Shown: positions 1 through 8,383 of the stretch, one piece after another
How positions within the stretch are numbered: the stretch's first letter is position 1
Layout of the letters: every line of letters begins with the position of its first letter
Assembly (NCBI GenBank): GCA_003427395.1
Contig: BFEA01000181.1
Coordinates: forward strand, 482,782 to 503,666
From: Chara braunii
Lineage: Eukaryota > Streptophyta > Charophyceae > Charales > Characeae
Reading direction: 5' to 3'
Length of the DNA stretch: 20,885 nt
Position numbers and translations under genes: made by a program
The notes under the pieces: model-generated
Told to the model about the DNA's origin: nothing
What the model saw: only the letters and a program-made list of their open reading frames with translations
Databases searched by the model: none

Positions 1-1023
1 TCGCTCTTTTCCTCCCATGGTCCTTGACCCTTAACCCTCACCTCGTCCCTTCCCTTCCATGGCACGTAACTAACCTCTACCCTCACCTGCTACATTGCCA
101 GGGGACGAACGGTAACGAACTTGATCCTCACTTGGTGGAAAGCGAGGGCAAGGGGATGGCAGCCGGTCCCTTGTGCCACCAAGAAGGAAGAGCGCCGGAC
201 TGTTGTAGATATTGGAGAAAGTGGAAAGGAGTGTTGTTTTTGCAACGAGGTCAGTTGGACTCAACCATCCTCCCCGATTGCTTGACTAAGGTGAAGGCAT
301 GGTTTTGCTTGAAGGAAGGGGAAAGACAACCTAAGGAACGTCAAGGGCAAAAAAATCTTAGGCTTGTGGGAAGGAAGGATGTGTTAACCCCAATGGGGAT
401 TGTACTTGGGCCTCTCGTCTTGTGTGGTCTTGTGCAGGTGAGTGGGCAGGGCGATCTGATCGGGGTTGGATCCGCAGACGAGGGCGAGGGTGGGAAATCG
501 GATACGGGAAGGACTGAGAGCTCGCATAAACTATGAATGTAGGAAGGGGCTGATGGTCGGATGCTCGGGGGGGGATGACTGATGACTTGGACGTGGCTCG
601 TGTGAAGGTTGAATGCAATGGCTCTCTTGAATGCAATGCAAGCCCGGAAGGACTAAGGGCAGTCTTGGATAGGTGAATGCAATGCTTGTGGCTCAAGCAA
701 AAAATACATATATATAGCGGCTAGGGGTCCGGGCGATGCCACCCCACCCCGAGGATGCCGCAGGGGCGGTCTTGAGTCGCTAGGCCTAGTGAAAAGGTGT
801 GTGGTCCAATGGATGACGCTTGGCCTACACACGAAATGAAGATAAACTCTCAATGAATTCCCTGGACTGCCTGCGTATTGGAAGTAGCAATTGCCTGGTC
901 AGACGAAAAAGAATCGAGCAAACGCCATGAGTGCCTAAAGAGCTACCATCGAGAGCGGAGCTACATCCCCCAATGTAAAGCCCTCTCGCAAAAGGCCCAT
1001 CCCCATCCATCTCAAGGCACTAG
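1..1023. other. Unassigned flank upstream of the Ty3/Gypsy internal region
   Basis: I recognise no gene here. An open frame at 24-536 gives a 170-residue product with no family signature I know, and other frames are also partly open, so I do not call it. The decamer GAATGCAATG occurs three times, at 611-620, 629-638 and 675-684. An AT-rich TATA-like stretch lies at 705-716. By position a 5' LTR or gag start could be here, but nothing in this stretch matches the DNA downstream of pol (5305 onward) by eye, so no LTR pair can be claimed. Confidence 0.4.
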
Positions 1024-1665
1024 GTGGGGATGCCCCTGGGACGAACGACCCGCACCCTGAGCGTGAGCGTGGGCGGGTCGAGCCAAATGGGACCCGCACT
1101 GGGGTCGACTCAGGCTCAAAAGTCCTTTAGGGTACGGCCTCTACACTGTACCATCTCGGGTCAGGTCAAGGGCAAGGATCACCTAATCCTTACATTCGAT
1201 GAGGGTGGTATGGAAGAGGTCCCATACAATCAAATAGAGTGGGGCCTAGAGGAAGAGGACAGTAGCATTGGTCAGGGGAGGACTTAAGCTGCTGTCGCGG
1301 CTGGAGGGAGGTCGCAAGGAAGAGGTAGAGGCCAGGGCCAAGGGGGCCGGGCCTACGGTGGTCGTGGACAGGGCGATCAGGGGGTTGGTGGTAGAGGAGG
1401 TCGCCAAGCGGGAGGTAGGGGTCAAGGTCCCCCGCAAAACCGCTCTAGTTTTAATCGGTCACCTTATAGGAGAAGTGGATGGCACCCTGGTCTGCCACAA
1501 GGCAGGCCTTGGGAAGATCTGAGCCTGGAACAAACAGTTTGGCAGAGGAGGATCGATCAGGACTAGTGCATCTATTGAGGTGATCCTGGTTATATCATTA
1601 AATACAGCCCCAAGTACAGAGAGGCCCGATTCGATGCACAGGCAGCAAAAGGCAACCCCCAGTAG
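1024..1665 (+). pseudogene. gag: gag C-terminal remnant: Gly/Arg/Gln-rich tail plus ruined CCHC zinc knuckle
   Basis: Gag packages element RNA inside the cytoplasmic particle, and its nucleocapsid end normally binds RNA through basic RG-rich stretches and a CCHC zinc knuckle. The frame is open from 1024 to a TAA at 1285-1287, then resumes in the same frame to a TAG at 1564-1566. The second part (1297-1440) is very rich in Gly, Arg and Gln with RGRGQGQGG-type wording. The frame then runs through a knuckle-shaped stretch at 1567-1608 with spacing C-x2-C-x4-H-x4-C, where only the first Cys remains: the second position is a TGA, the His position reads Tyr, and the last Cys reads Ser. A TAG at 1663 ends the block. 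The true gag start is not visible; 1024 is only where this open segment begins after a stop. The match in frame and order to the downstream protease is the main support. Confidence 0.6.
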
Positions 1666-1739
1666 GGGTCGCAACTGCCCCTACCCCTAGACCATGTGGA
1701 GAAGAGTGTGCGCACCGCATAGAAACTCCCAAACCACAT

Positions 1740-2350
1740 GTGTCTATGGCAGAGGTTGCCGGCCAGTGCCTAGATAGTTGTCCGGAAACTGCTTGTGTGA
1801 GAGTCTCTCTAGGCACTTCCCTCACAGGCGTGGCAAAAGAGTTGAAGGAGAGGATGCCTGCCTGTGCCAAGATGAAGAAGGACGCGAAAGGACAACTAAT
1901 TTTAGTAGATGTAGAGATTTTTAGAGGCAGAGTAGGGGACCTTATAGACAGTGGGGCTACACGCAGCTATATTAGTAGGAAAGCGTTGCAAAAGTTAAAG
2001 TTGAACCTTAAAGTCCAAAAGTTAGAGGACCCTATAGTTAGTATCCTCGCAGGCAATCGCACTATGCGAGTGAGGATTATGTAGAGGGAGTCCAAACGTA
2101 CTTTCGCCTAGAGAAGGATGGGAAGGTGGAGAACGCCTAGAGAAGGATGGGAAGGTGGAGAAAGTTCTCCATTCCCTGACTCTCCTCGTAGAAGACAGTC
2201 TTCCTTTTGACATAGTTCTAGGAATGGACAGGGGAGAGGCGGCGGGGGGCACACTCCATTTGAGAGGGCACGAGTGTAGGCTCCCTAGTCCATCAGGCGA
2301 AGTCAAGACGGCTCGTTTGTTTCACGTGTTAGGAGTAGACAATCTCTCTG
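1740..2350 (+). pseudogene. pro: Retropepsin-type aspartic protease, frameshifted
   Basis: This domain would cut the Gag-Pol polyprotein inside the particle. The catalytic signature D-S-G-A-T is at 1947-1961 (residues 70-74 of the 1740 frame), preceded by the hydrophobic LILVDVEIF strand. The C-terminal retropepsin segment LPFDIVLGMD lies at about 2206-2235, in a different frame, and the Trp-Leu that usually follows is lost. The frame path is: frame of 1740 until about 2074, a shift of one frame there (in the old frame TAG follows at 2082), then a second shift caused by the exact 29-bp tandem duplication at 2105-2162. A third shift near 2345-2350 leads into the RT linker. The ATG at 1740 is only the first in this frame; the protease would normally be released from a longer polyprotein. 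Confidence 0.8.
2105..2162 (+). repeat. Exact 29-bp tandem duplication inside the protease
   Basis: Positions 2105-2133 and 2134-2162 are identical 29-mers beginning CGCCTAGAGAAGG. Because 29 is not a multiple of three, the second copy moves the reading frame between the catalytic half and the C-terminal half of the protease. The lack of any mismatch suggests that it is younger than most of the decay in this element, or kept in step by slippage. Confidence 0.95.
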
Positions 2351-3450
2351 GCGCATTGCTGCCTCAGTGCTCCCGCATTTGCGCGATTGGTGAAGAAGGA
2401 GCAGTTAGAAGAACAGGTTTTTGTGGCCTATGTCAGGCCTATCACTGAGCCTAAAGAAGAGAAACCCATAGATCCTGCTATTGCCAAGCTGCTGTAAGAA
2501 TGTACCGACTTAGCTAAGCCGCCAATAGGAGTAGTGTCGTGGCCTATCGAGCATCGCATTGAGATAGAGCCTGGCAGTAAGACTCCTAAGGGAGCTGTAT
2601 ACAGAATGTCCCCAAGGGAGTTAGAGGAGCTACGTAAGCAGTTAGACGAGCTCCTTGAGAAGGGTTGGATTAGGCCCAGTTCGTCCCCATTTGGAGCACC
2701 TGTTCTCTTTGTCCCCAAGAAAGAAGGAGAGCTTACAATGTGTATAGACTATAGGGGTCTAAATGCTATCACAGTGAAGAATGCAGAACCACTGCCCCGT
2801 ATAGACAATTTGTTAGACCGGCTGCAGGGCTGCAAGTATTTTTCGAAGATAGATTTAAAGTCCAGCTATCATCAGATAGAGCTCTACCCTGATGATCAGT
2901 ATAAGACAGCGTTCCGGACTAGATATGAGCACTATGAGTTTATAGTTATGCCCTTTGGCAAACTAATGCGTCGACGACTTTCCAGCGTTGCATGAACGAT
3001 TTGTTTAGGCCGTGGTTACATAGATTTGTTGTAGTGTATCTAGATGATATCCTAGTGTTCAGTAAGACCCTCCAAGAGCATGAGGGCCGTCTGAGGCGGG
3101 TCTTGGAGAAGCTTAGAGAAGCTAACTTCAAGATCAACGCAAAGAAGTGCGAATTGGCCAAGACACAGGTTTTGTACCTGGGCCACATCCTAGACGGAGA
3201 CGGCGTTAGACCTGAAGATAGTAAGATTGCAGCGATTAGAGACTGGCCAACGCCCTGCACACTGACAGAGTTGCGGTCGTTCTTAGGCCTAGATAATTAC
3301 TATAGGAAGTTCGTCAAGAACTTCTCCACCATCGCTGCACCCCTTCGCAGGTTGCTAAAGAAAGAGGCAATCTGGAAGTGGGACAAGGACTGTACAACTA
3401 CCCTGAAAAGATTAAAGCGGGCCCTGATAGAATACCCAGTCCTTAAGGTA
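2351..3450 (+). pseudogene. pol (RT): Ty3/Gypsy reverse transcriptase with thumb/connection
   Basis: RT copies element RNA to cDNA in the particle. From 2351 the frame reads through an acidic, Pro-containing linker, a TAA at 2495-2497, then WPIEHRIEI and the fingers/palm motifs: [39 protein letters not shown] (first catalytic Asp, codon at 2852), the MPFG box, and YLDD (3037-3048, the two catalytic Asps). The primer-grip/thumb segment continues with LGHILDGDGV and the LRSFLGL-YYRKF stretch around 3270-3320, typical of the family. One base is missing at about 2960-2961, right after MPFG, so the palm is split between two frames (to 2995, and from 2962 on). SSYHQI has Ser where the family usually has Gly. 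All three catalytic Asp codons survive. The linker TAA and the frameshift make it non-functional as read. Confidence 0.93.
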
Positions 3451-3776
3451 GTCGATCCGTCCCTGCCTTTCATTATTACCACTGACGCGAGTCAGCATGG
3501 CATAGGTGTTGTTCTACAGCAAGATGATGGCAATGGATATAGGCCCGTAGAGTTCATGTCTGTCAGGATACCGTCAGAGAAGGTGGCGACATCTACCTAT
3601 GAGAGGGAACTGTACGCTGTCAGGCAAGCACTAGAGCACTGGAAACATTACATGCTTGGGAAGCACTTCAAAGTCTATTCAGACCACGAGACTCTAAGGT
3701 GGTGGGCCGCAGAGTTAAGACCAGTATGACTTTGAACTAAAGCGAGTTAAAGGGAAGTACAATGTAGTCGGGGACG
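3451..3776 (+). pseudogene. pol (RNH): Ty3/Gypsy RNase H with internal deletion
   Basis: RNase H removes the RNA strand after first-strand synthesis. The acidic residues are in place: Asp in TDASQHG (codon 3484), Glu in TYERELYA (codon 3607) and Asp in YSDHETL (codon 3682). After HETLRW the sequence jumps straight to a W-A-A-E-L stretch at 3700-3720. In relatives a loop of about 25 residues separates two RW motifs here. The AGG-TGG-TGG at the junction (3697-3708) suggests a deletion between short direct repeats; this is inference. A further one-base shift at about 3725 moves the frame to YDFELKRVKGKYNV and the DALSRR motif (ending near 3790), the usual tether to integrase. In the first frame TGA follows at 3727-3729. 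Confidence 0.88.
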
Positions 3777-4022
3777 CTCTGAGTAGAAGACCTGATTACT
3801 TTGGGGCAACAGTTCACTATCTGGACATAGGGAGAGTCCTTGCAGCAAAAAGTTAAAGAGGGCTATGCCCAGGACCCTATCTATAGCGATCTCCTCAAGA
3901 GAGTTATGGAGGCCTCAGAGTCTGAGCCAAACTACCGCACTACTGATGGCCTATTATTCGAGAAGACTAATGTAGTTGACCGCTTGTGCGTTCCCAACAG
4001 CGAAGAGATCCGTAGTCGATAG
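3777..4022 (+). repeat. Duplicated pol segment, copy A (RNase H-integrase junction)
   Basis: It encodes LSRRPDYFGATVHYLDIG and then, after a one-base insertion near 3835, a region rich in charged residues ending VPNSEEIRSR and a TAG. This is the segment that leads into the integrase HHCC zinc finger in Ty3/Gypsy elements. The same 245-246 bp recur at 4152-4396 (copy B) with about 14 differences by my count (roughly 94% identity), including one indel. No zinc-finger His or Cys residues follow; the sequence passes instead into the inverted array at 4028-4148. Confidence 0.9.
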
Positions 4023-4027
4023 ATAGG

Positions 4028-4148
4028 GTGAAAGTTTACGTCTCAAAGTTGCTGATGAAAGTTTACAGCTCGAAGTTGCTCAACTTTCATCAGCAAACTT
4101 TGAGCCGTAAACTTTCATCAGCAACTTTGAGCCGTAAACTTTCATCAG
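4028..4148. repeat. Array of direct and inverted copies of a 29-bp integrase motif
   Basis: The unit matches integrase coding DNA at 4441-4469, beginning CTGATGAAAGTTTACGG. Plus-strand copies: 4029-4053 (5' shortened) and 4052-4080. Minus-strand copies: a partial at 4082-4093, a 30-nt copy at 4092-4121 and an exact inverted copy at 4120-4148. Neighbouring copies share 2 bases. Plus copy 4052-4080 and minus copy 4092-4121 can fold into a stem of nearly 29 bp with a short loop. The last minus copy runs into copy B of the flanking duplication through shared CTGAG-like bases. It codes for nothing sensible although one frame stays open across it. Confidence 0.93.
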
Positions 4149-4151
4149 CAA

Positions 4152-4396
4152 CTCTGAGTAGAAGAGCTGATTACTTTGGGGCAATAGTTCACTATCTGGA
4201 CATAGGGAGAGACCTGCAGCAAAGAGTTAAAGAGGCCTATGACCAGGACCCTATCTATAGCGAACTCCTCAAGAGAGTTAGGGAGGCCCCAAAGTCTGAG
4301 CCAAACTACCGCACTACTGATGGCTTATTATTCGAGAAGACTAATGTAGTTGACCGCTTGTGCGTTCCCGACAACGAAGAGATCCGTAGTCGATAG
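4152..4396 (+). repeat. Duplicated pol segment, copy B
   Basis: Second copy of 3777-4022. It stays in one frame from LSRRADYFGAIVHYLDIG through DLQQRVKEAYDQDPIY to VPDNEEIRSR and a TAG at 4394-4396, so it lacks the insertion of copy A and looks closer to the ancestral form. It is joined at 4397-4410 to the middle of the integrase core; the HHCC finger and the region of the first catalytic Asp are missing between them. Confidence 0.9.
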
Positions 4397-4398
4397 TT

Positions 4399-5304
4399 AG
4401 TAACAAAAATACCAGGTTCACTAGTCAGAACTGGCAGGAGCTGATGAAAGTTTACGGCTCAAAGTTGCTAATGTCATCTGGTCGTCATCCTGAGACTAAC
4501 GGCCAGATTGAACAGATGAACAAGCTCTTGCGGCAAGTTAGAATGTACATCAGGCCCGATTAGATCAATTGGGATGAGATGCTTCCTAAGGTAGCCAGTG
4601 CCTACAATAATAGCGTGCACTTATCTACGTGTCGCAGTCCCAACGAATTCCACAAGTCCTTTAATCCGCGCAGACCATTTGAAGGACTTAACCGGGATCA
4701 GATTCAGAGACTACCGTCCGCTACACGAGAGTTTGCGATATAGCACGAGAAAGAGATAGCTACCGTTGTTGACAACCTCAGGAAAGCCGAGCATAGAATG
4801 ATAGAACAAGCTAATAAGCACCGTCGCCCCTCACAGTTCCAAGTAGGCGACCTAGTCTGGGTCAAGTCAAAGGAGTTTGCTCCTGAGGAGAACATCTCAC
4901 AAAAGTTACTGCCTGCGTATAGAGGACCGTGGCCAGTCCTAGAAGTCAAGGGCAGAGAGGATGGGCCGTCCTATACTATTAAGATCCCAGCACACCTCCA
5001 CACCTACCCAGTGTTCCCTGCGTCAAAGCTATTACCTTGTGTTACAAGTCAACAGTTCCCATCAAGCAGATCTATGATTCCTCCGGATATGGATGGCAGA
5101 TATGACATTGAAGGGATAGTAGGTGAGGATATCTTCATGACAGGAGGTAGAGGTCGCCCCCAGAAGCAATACAAAATTAGATTTCCCTATCAAGAGCCAG
5201 AAGACGACCGGTGGTTCACACGAACAGAACTTCTAGAGACAGCTCCTGATATAGTACGAGCCTATGAAAGAGATAGGAAGGGTAAAGGTCCTGCTTTAGA
5301 CTGA
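4399..5304 (+). pseudogene. pol (IN): Integrase C-terminal half, GPY/F-like module and chromodomain-like tail
   Basis: Integrase inserts the cDNA into nuclear chromatin, and a chromodomain can steer it to marked nucleosomes. One frame runs from 4399 to the TGA at 5302-5304 with only two stops, both TAG (4561, 4741). It begins at the NTRFTSQNW strand, where the usual second catalytic Asp position appears as Asn (AAC), then shows the GRHPETNGQIEQ helix with the final Glu, and the YNNSVHLSTCRSPNE segment. From about 4830 come QVGDLVWVKS, LPAYRGPWPVLEV and the PVFPASKLLP strand of the GPY/F module. From about 5098 comes YDIEGIVG...QYKIRFPY...DDRWFTRTELL, with the spacing and aromatic positions of a chromodomain, then a basic tail. 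The last 169 codons (4798-5304) are uninterrupted. The HHCC finger and first catalytic Asp are absent, so it cannot integrate. Confidence 0.88.
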
Positions 5305-5604
5305 AATATTCTTGGAGGACCTCAAATTTAGGCTCGCAGAAGTGAAACGGTTTTCGCCTTTCTGCAGTCACAGATGCGGGCCCTAGAGTTCGATCCCCAG
5401 ACCTCACTTTGCCCATGTATAGTATTGAGTCGACCCCCGAGTGTTTGAACCCGTGATATGTGTTTTGGTAGTTGTTTGTCGTCTGTCGTAGGTCTGTGTA
5501 GTGGTACGGGTTCGATCTGTAGATATGTCGATTAGGAGTTACAACTTTGTAGAAGTCGTAGCTGTAGGCATTCTGAAAGGTCAAGGTCGTAGCTGCTACA
5601 GTGC

Positions 5605-5655
5605 CCGAAAGGCCAAGTCCACAGCCTTCCGGAAGGTTCGGAAGTGGCCTTTCGG
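5605..5655. repeat. Nested imperfect palindrome
   Basis: Outer arms CCGAAAGGCC (5605-5614) and GGCCTTTCGG (5646-5655) are exact reverse complements. A perfect 12-bp palindrome CCTTCCGGAAGG (5625-5636) sits at the centre. Additional pairs between the arms (for example TCC at 5618-5620 with GGA at 5640-5642) extend the fold, with a one-base offset between outer and inner symmetry. It could be a hairpin in LTR RNA or a protein-binding dyad. Confidence 0.75.
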
Positions 5656-5860
5656 AGTGTCTCACATTTAGTCAGAGGCAAGTGGGCAAGTGGTGAGCGA
5701 ACTGCGTTACGTCGGCAGTGCGACTGCATTGAGTTGGCAATGCAAACCCATGCAGTCAGCGGTACCGGGCCCAGTCAGTCAGAGTCCAGTCAAGCAAGTA
5801 CCATGTGGGACTGCGTGCACCAAGGGCCTGGGAAAGGGGCAGAGCAACGAGTTACAGAAG

Positions 5861-5867
5861 TATAAAT
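5861..5867 (+). promoter_or_regulatory. Candidate TATA box (possible LTR promoter)
   Basis: TATAAAT follows a purine/GC-mixed stretch and precedes GAGGCAGCGCCC and a CATT-repeat. In plant LTR elements a TATA box of this kind commonly marks the U3/R boundary. The LTR itself is not delimited here, so this is a weak call based on the motif and on the position downstream of pol. Confidence 0.3.
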
Positions 5868-7097
5868 CAAGAGGCAGCGCCCAACCATTCATTCATTCGC
5901 TGCATAAGCCATGCGGAAGCGCTGCTACAACGTCTTGTGCGAAGGTGGTCTGCAGGTTGGCCGAAGTGGAAGTGGGCTGAAGAGATATCGTAGCCATAGT
6001 CAGTAGTGGTAGTGCGGCCATAGCCGCTGTAGGGGAAAGTTAGGCATAGTGTATGTGTGTGGTGGTATTCAGGGTGATCCAGAGAGCGTGTATGAATAGT
6101 GGGGTTAGACACAGTGACGAAGGTTGGGATGTTCACGCGCTGATGCGCCATGCATCTGAATTGTGTTCTTGATTTCCATATCTCTAAGCTTTGAGTGGGC
6201 GCCCTGCGCCAGTGTGAATCCCCATCTGTTTGCATGTATGCGGAGTGGAAGTGAAAGCGAGTCTGATTGCATAGCCGTGTGGAGCTGACCTTGGAGCACC
6301 TAGACTGTGGAGTTGACGTGTGTGATGAGGGGAAGCTTACCTGGACTGTTACGTGGAGTGTTATCTGCTGCTCGTCTCGAAGTGGACCTGCGCCATCCTC
6401 GTTAGCTGTTGCTGATGTGGATGGAGGAAGAGCGCATTGTTGTGACCTGTGCAAGTACATGTCGGAGATCGTCAGAGAGTGCCGATCTGCTGAGTTGGCG
6501 TTAGTGGGAGATGCCCGAGGAGGAAGTGGGCGAGAGGAGGGAAATGATCCGCTACTGACAAGGGCCTCTCCTTCTCCTCTCCTACTATTTGTCTTCTCTC
6601 CCCCGCCAATCATTCTCTTCTCTGGGTTATGGGATGATGGGAGATTTCATGTACTTTGAGTTGGACTTGTAATCGATTTTTGGTGACAGCATTATTGCGC
6701 TGAATCAGACTTGCATCACGACATGTTTGAGCTTCTCATCTGATTGGGTTCATTACAGTAGCACAGTGGAAGAGTCAAAGATATGACCTGACACATCAGA
6801 TCCAGACTCGACTCACAAAATCATCATCACACAGATGTCACACAGCAAGGAGGGAAATCATACACGGAAGAAGGGTCCCTCCTTATGCACACACATGGGG
6901 AAAAGAAACCACGGATGATGAAGGGGGGAGGAGAGACGAAGATGGAGAGGGGAGAAAAGACGAGTAAAACTCGTAGTCATCCAGAAAAGTATCCCCATCA
7001 AATGTCCAACCAATGTCTATCCCCAAAAATGTCGAATCAGATCCTGGGCGCACATAGACCCAAAATAGTTACTCCTGATCTCTCTCTCTCTCCCCCT

Positions 7098-7194
7098 GAA
7101 GAAGAAGAAGAAAAAGAGGGAGGAGGAGAAGAAGAAGGATAATGGCTACGGAGGAGAGGAGAAGAATCTGGAGAAGAAGGAGAAGAAGAAGACA
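7098..7194 (+). repeat. GAA/GGA purine-rich tract
   Basis: Interrupted GAAGAAGAAG and GGAGGAGGAG stretches give a nearly all-purine plus strand over about 100 bases, broken around 7141-7150 by ATGGCTAC. It follows directly on a CT run at 7079-7092, so the two strands switch purine bias at 7097. Confidence 0.8.
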
Positions 7195-7988
7195 AACTAT
7201 CCTCTCTCACGCGCTCCTGATGACGATGCCACAAATACTGACCAGCGAAGGTGATGACTCCCGATGCAGGTCGTTGCTGAAGGCCGGTCCCATGACCGGT
7301 CTGAAGTCCCAAAGTATGGCTCCCAGGTAAGTTTCTCTCTCCCTTGTGGACATGGCCTTCGCCAAACCTCTCCACTCCAGCCTACTCTACTCCAGTGTTG
7401 CTCTATCGCAGTCCGATCAATGGTCCTGATCGCAGGCCCAAGTCCTGGTCCTTCGATCGTGGCCGAAAATGACCCACTGGGGTCCCTACTGGACGTCCAG
7501 GCAACCATGCTGATGCAGCAGGGCCCTGAGAACTGGGCCAGGCCCAAACAAACGAATCCTTGGTCCAGTCCCACATACGGACAAATCTGAACATGGCCTA
7601 CAATGGCTGAGACTGAAATCCACTGGTCGGAACAGGCATCTGCCCGTTCGGACAAAAGGAAAAGTCCGAATCTGAAACAGACAGAAGTAGTCCAGACAAA
7701 ACCCAACAAAAACAATAAATGTTGAATAAAGGAGAGCACACGTGGAACCAAACGTGTGCCTGGCCTGGAAAAATGGCCGTGGGCCTCTAGATCGCTCACC
7801 AAAAATGGGTGTGTGGCCTGGGGGCCTCGAACAACCGTCGGGCCCCAAAACAGGCCCCGTGTATGGGCCTCAGCATGCTACATGTGGTCTTGTGTGACCA
7901 AGTATAGAACAAGGGCAGAAGTGTGCAATAGTTGTTGAAGAGAGAGAGAGTGAGAGCAAGGAAGACATCCAGAGAGGCTTGAGGGGAG

Positions 7989-7989
<1 letters not shown>

Positions 7990-8069
<80 letters not shown>
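7990..8069 (+). repeat. Compound microsatellite (TG)n-(GA)n
   Basis: About 26 uninterrupted TG units at 7990-8042 pass directly into about 13 GA units at 8043-8069. A shorter AG run lies just upstream at about 7939-7950. All translations through it are spurious. Confidence 0.98.
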
Positions 8070-8194
8070 CCCGATGGATTGATGATGCCAAGTAGCCATA
8101 GTCACTGTGGTTGCATTTCCAGAGAGCTCCCAGTGTTCTCATATGTCTTGTTGGATTCTATCCCGTGTGTGAATTTGGTTTGCTGATGCTGTTT

Positions 8195-8262
8195 GAATCA
8201 TGGGATCATTGCATATTGAATTATGGGATCATTGCATATTGAATCATGGGATCGTTGCATAG
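8195..8262 (+). repeat. 23-bp tandem repeat, three copies
   Basis: Units at 8195-8217, 8218-8240 and 8241-8262 begin GAATCATGGGATCATTGCAT. Copy 2 differs by one base, copy 3 by one internal base and by its last bases. Each unit contains ATGGGATC. Confidence 0.95.
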
Positions 8263-8383
8263 AGGAAAGAAAGGCTGGAATCTCATCCATGCCCCATGGA
8301 TCATGACCATCTGCAATGCATCATGCTTACCTTTGACATTTGTGGAAATGTAGTCTTTTTTTTTTTCATGGAAATTGATTGGG

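Larger units (their letters stand above)
1024..5304 (+). mobile_element. Degenerate Ty3/Gypsy LTR retrotransposon, internal region, chromovirus-like
   Basis: The domain order is gag tail, aspartic protease, reverse transcriptase, RNase H, integrase, then a GPY/F-type module and chromodomain-like tail. This order defines Ty3/Gypsy (Metaviridae); Copia elements place integrase before RT. Seen directly: a protease DSGAT motif at 1947, an RT YLDD box at 3037, an RNase H TDAS motif near 3481, an integrase NGQIE motif near 4500 and a C-terminal module ending at 5304. The copy is dead. Frame changes fall near 2074, 2105-2162, 2350, 2960, 3725 and 3835; stops lie at 1285, 1576, 2495, 4561 and 4741. 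The integrase N-terminus is rearranged. Both element ends are undefined because I found no matching LTR pair, primer-binding site or target-site duplication. A relative mobilised in trans could have supplied it, but this copy encodes no working enzyme set. Confidence 0.9.
5305..6700 (+). other. Post-pol non-coding DNA, possible 3' LTR remnant
   Basis: By position this should hold the 3' LTR. Supporting hints only: a TATA box at 5861-5867 followed within about 40 bases by CATTCATTCATTC, and a strong palindrome at 5605-5655. I could not find LTR ends, a polypurine tract that I trust, or a second copy upstream of gag. A 248-codon open frame on the minus strand (5867-6613) has no recognisable domain and low-complexity Ser/Thr/Pro/His wording; I treat it as chance. 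Confidence 0.4.
6701..8383. other. Non-coding intergenic DNA with low-complexity tracts
   Basis: No gene recognised. The stretch contains a CT tract (about 7079-7092), a purine-rich block (7098-7194), a GGCC-rich section (about 7430-7880), microsatellites (7990-8069), the 23-bp repeat (8195-8262) and a T11 run (8356-8366). Open frames on either strand, including a 201-codon minus-strand one at 7197-7802, carry no motif I can support. Confidence 0.5.

Noticed and set aside
24-536. 170-codon plus-strand open frame
   Set aside because: No recognisable motif, several competing frames, and no start context; a chance frame is as likely as a gene.
2105-2162. Possible CRISPR-like or regulatory direct repeat
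   Set aside because: Only two units, without spacers, inside protease coding DNA; a simple tandem duplication explains it.
4028-4396. 122-codon open frame starting at GTG 4028 as a gene
   Set aside because: It reads through the inverted-motif array into copy B of duplicated pol DNA; openness is accidental.
5382-5402. tRNA-like B-box (GAGTTCGATCCCC)
   Set aside because: No matching A-box, acceptor stem or anticodon arm could be folded around it.
5867-6613. 248-codon minus-strand open frame
   Set aside because: Low-complexity Ser/Thr/Pro/His wording, no domain, and it runs antisense through a possible LTR; treated as chance.
6679-6692. TGGTGACAGC as a primer-binding site after an LTR
   Set aside because: It starts with TGG as such sites do, but no LTR end precedes it and I could not match it to a tRNA 3' end with confidence.
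1-6700. A pair of LTRs flanking the Ty3 region
   Set aside because: By eye no stretch of 1-1023 matches 5305-6700; the TATA-like sequences at 705 and 5861 have unrelated surroundings.
7197-7802. 201-codon minus-strand open frame
   Set aside because: No domain; overlaps other open frames in a GGCC-rich stretch with few stop triplets.
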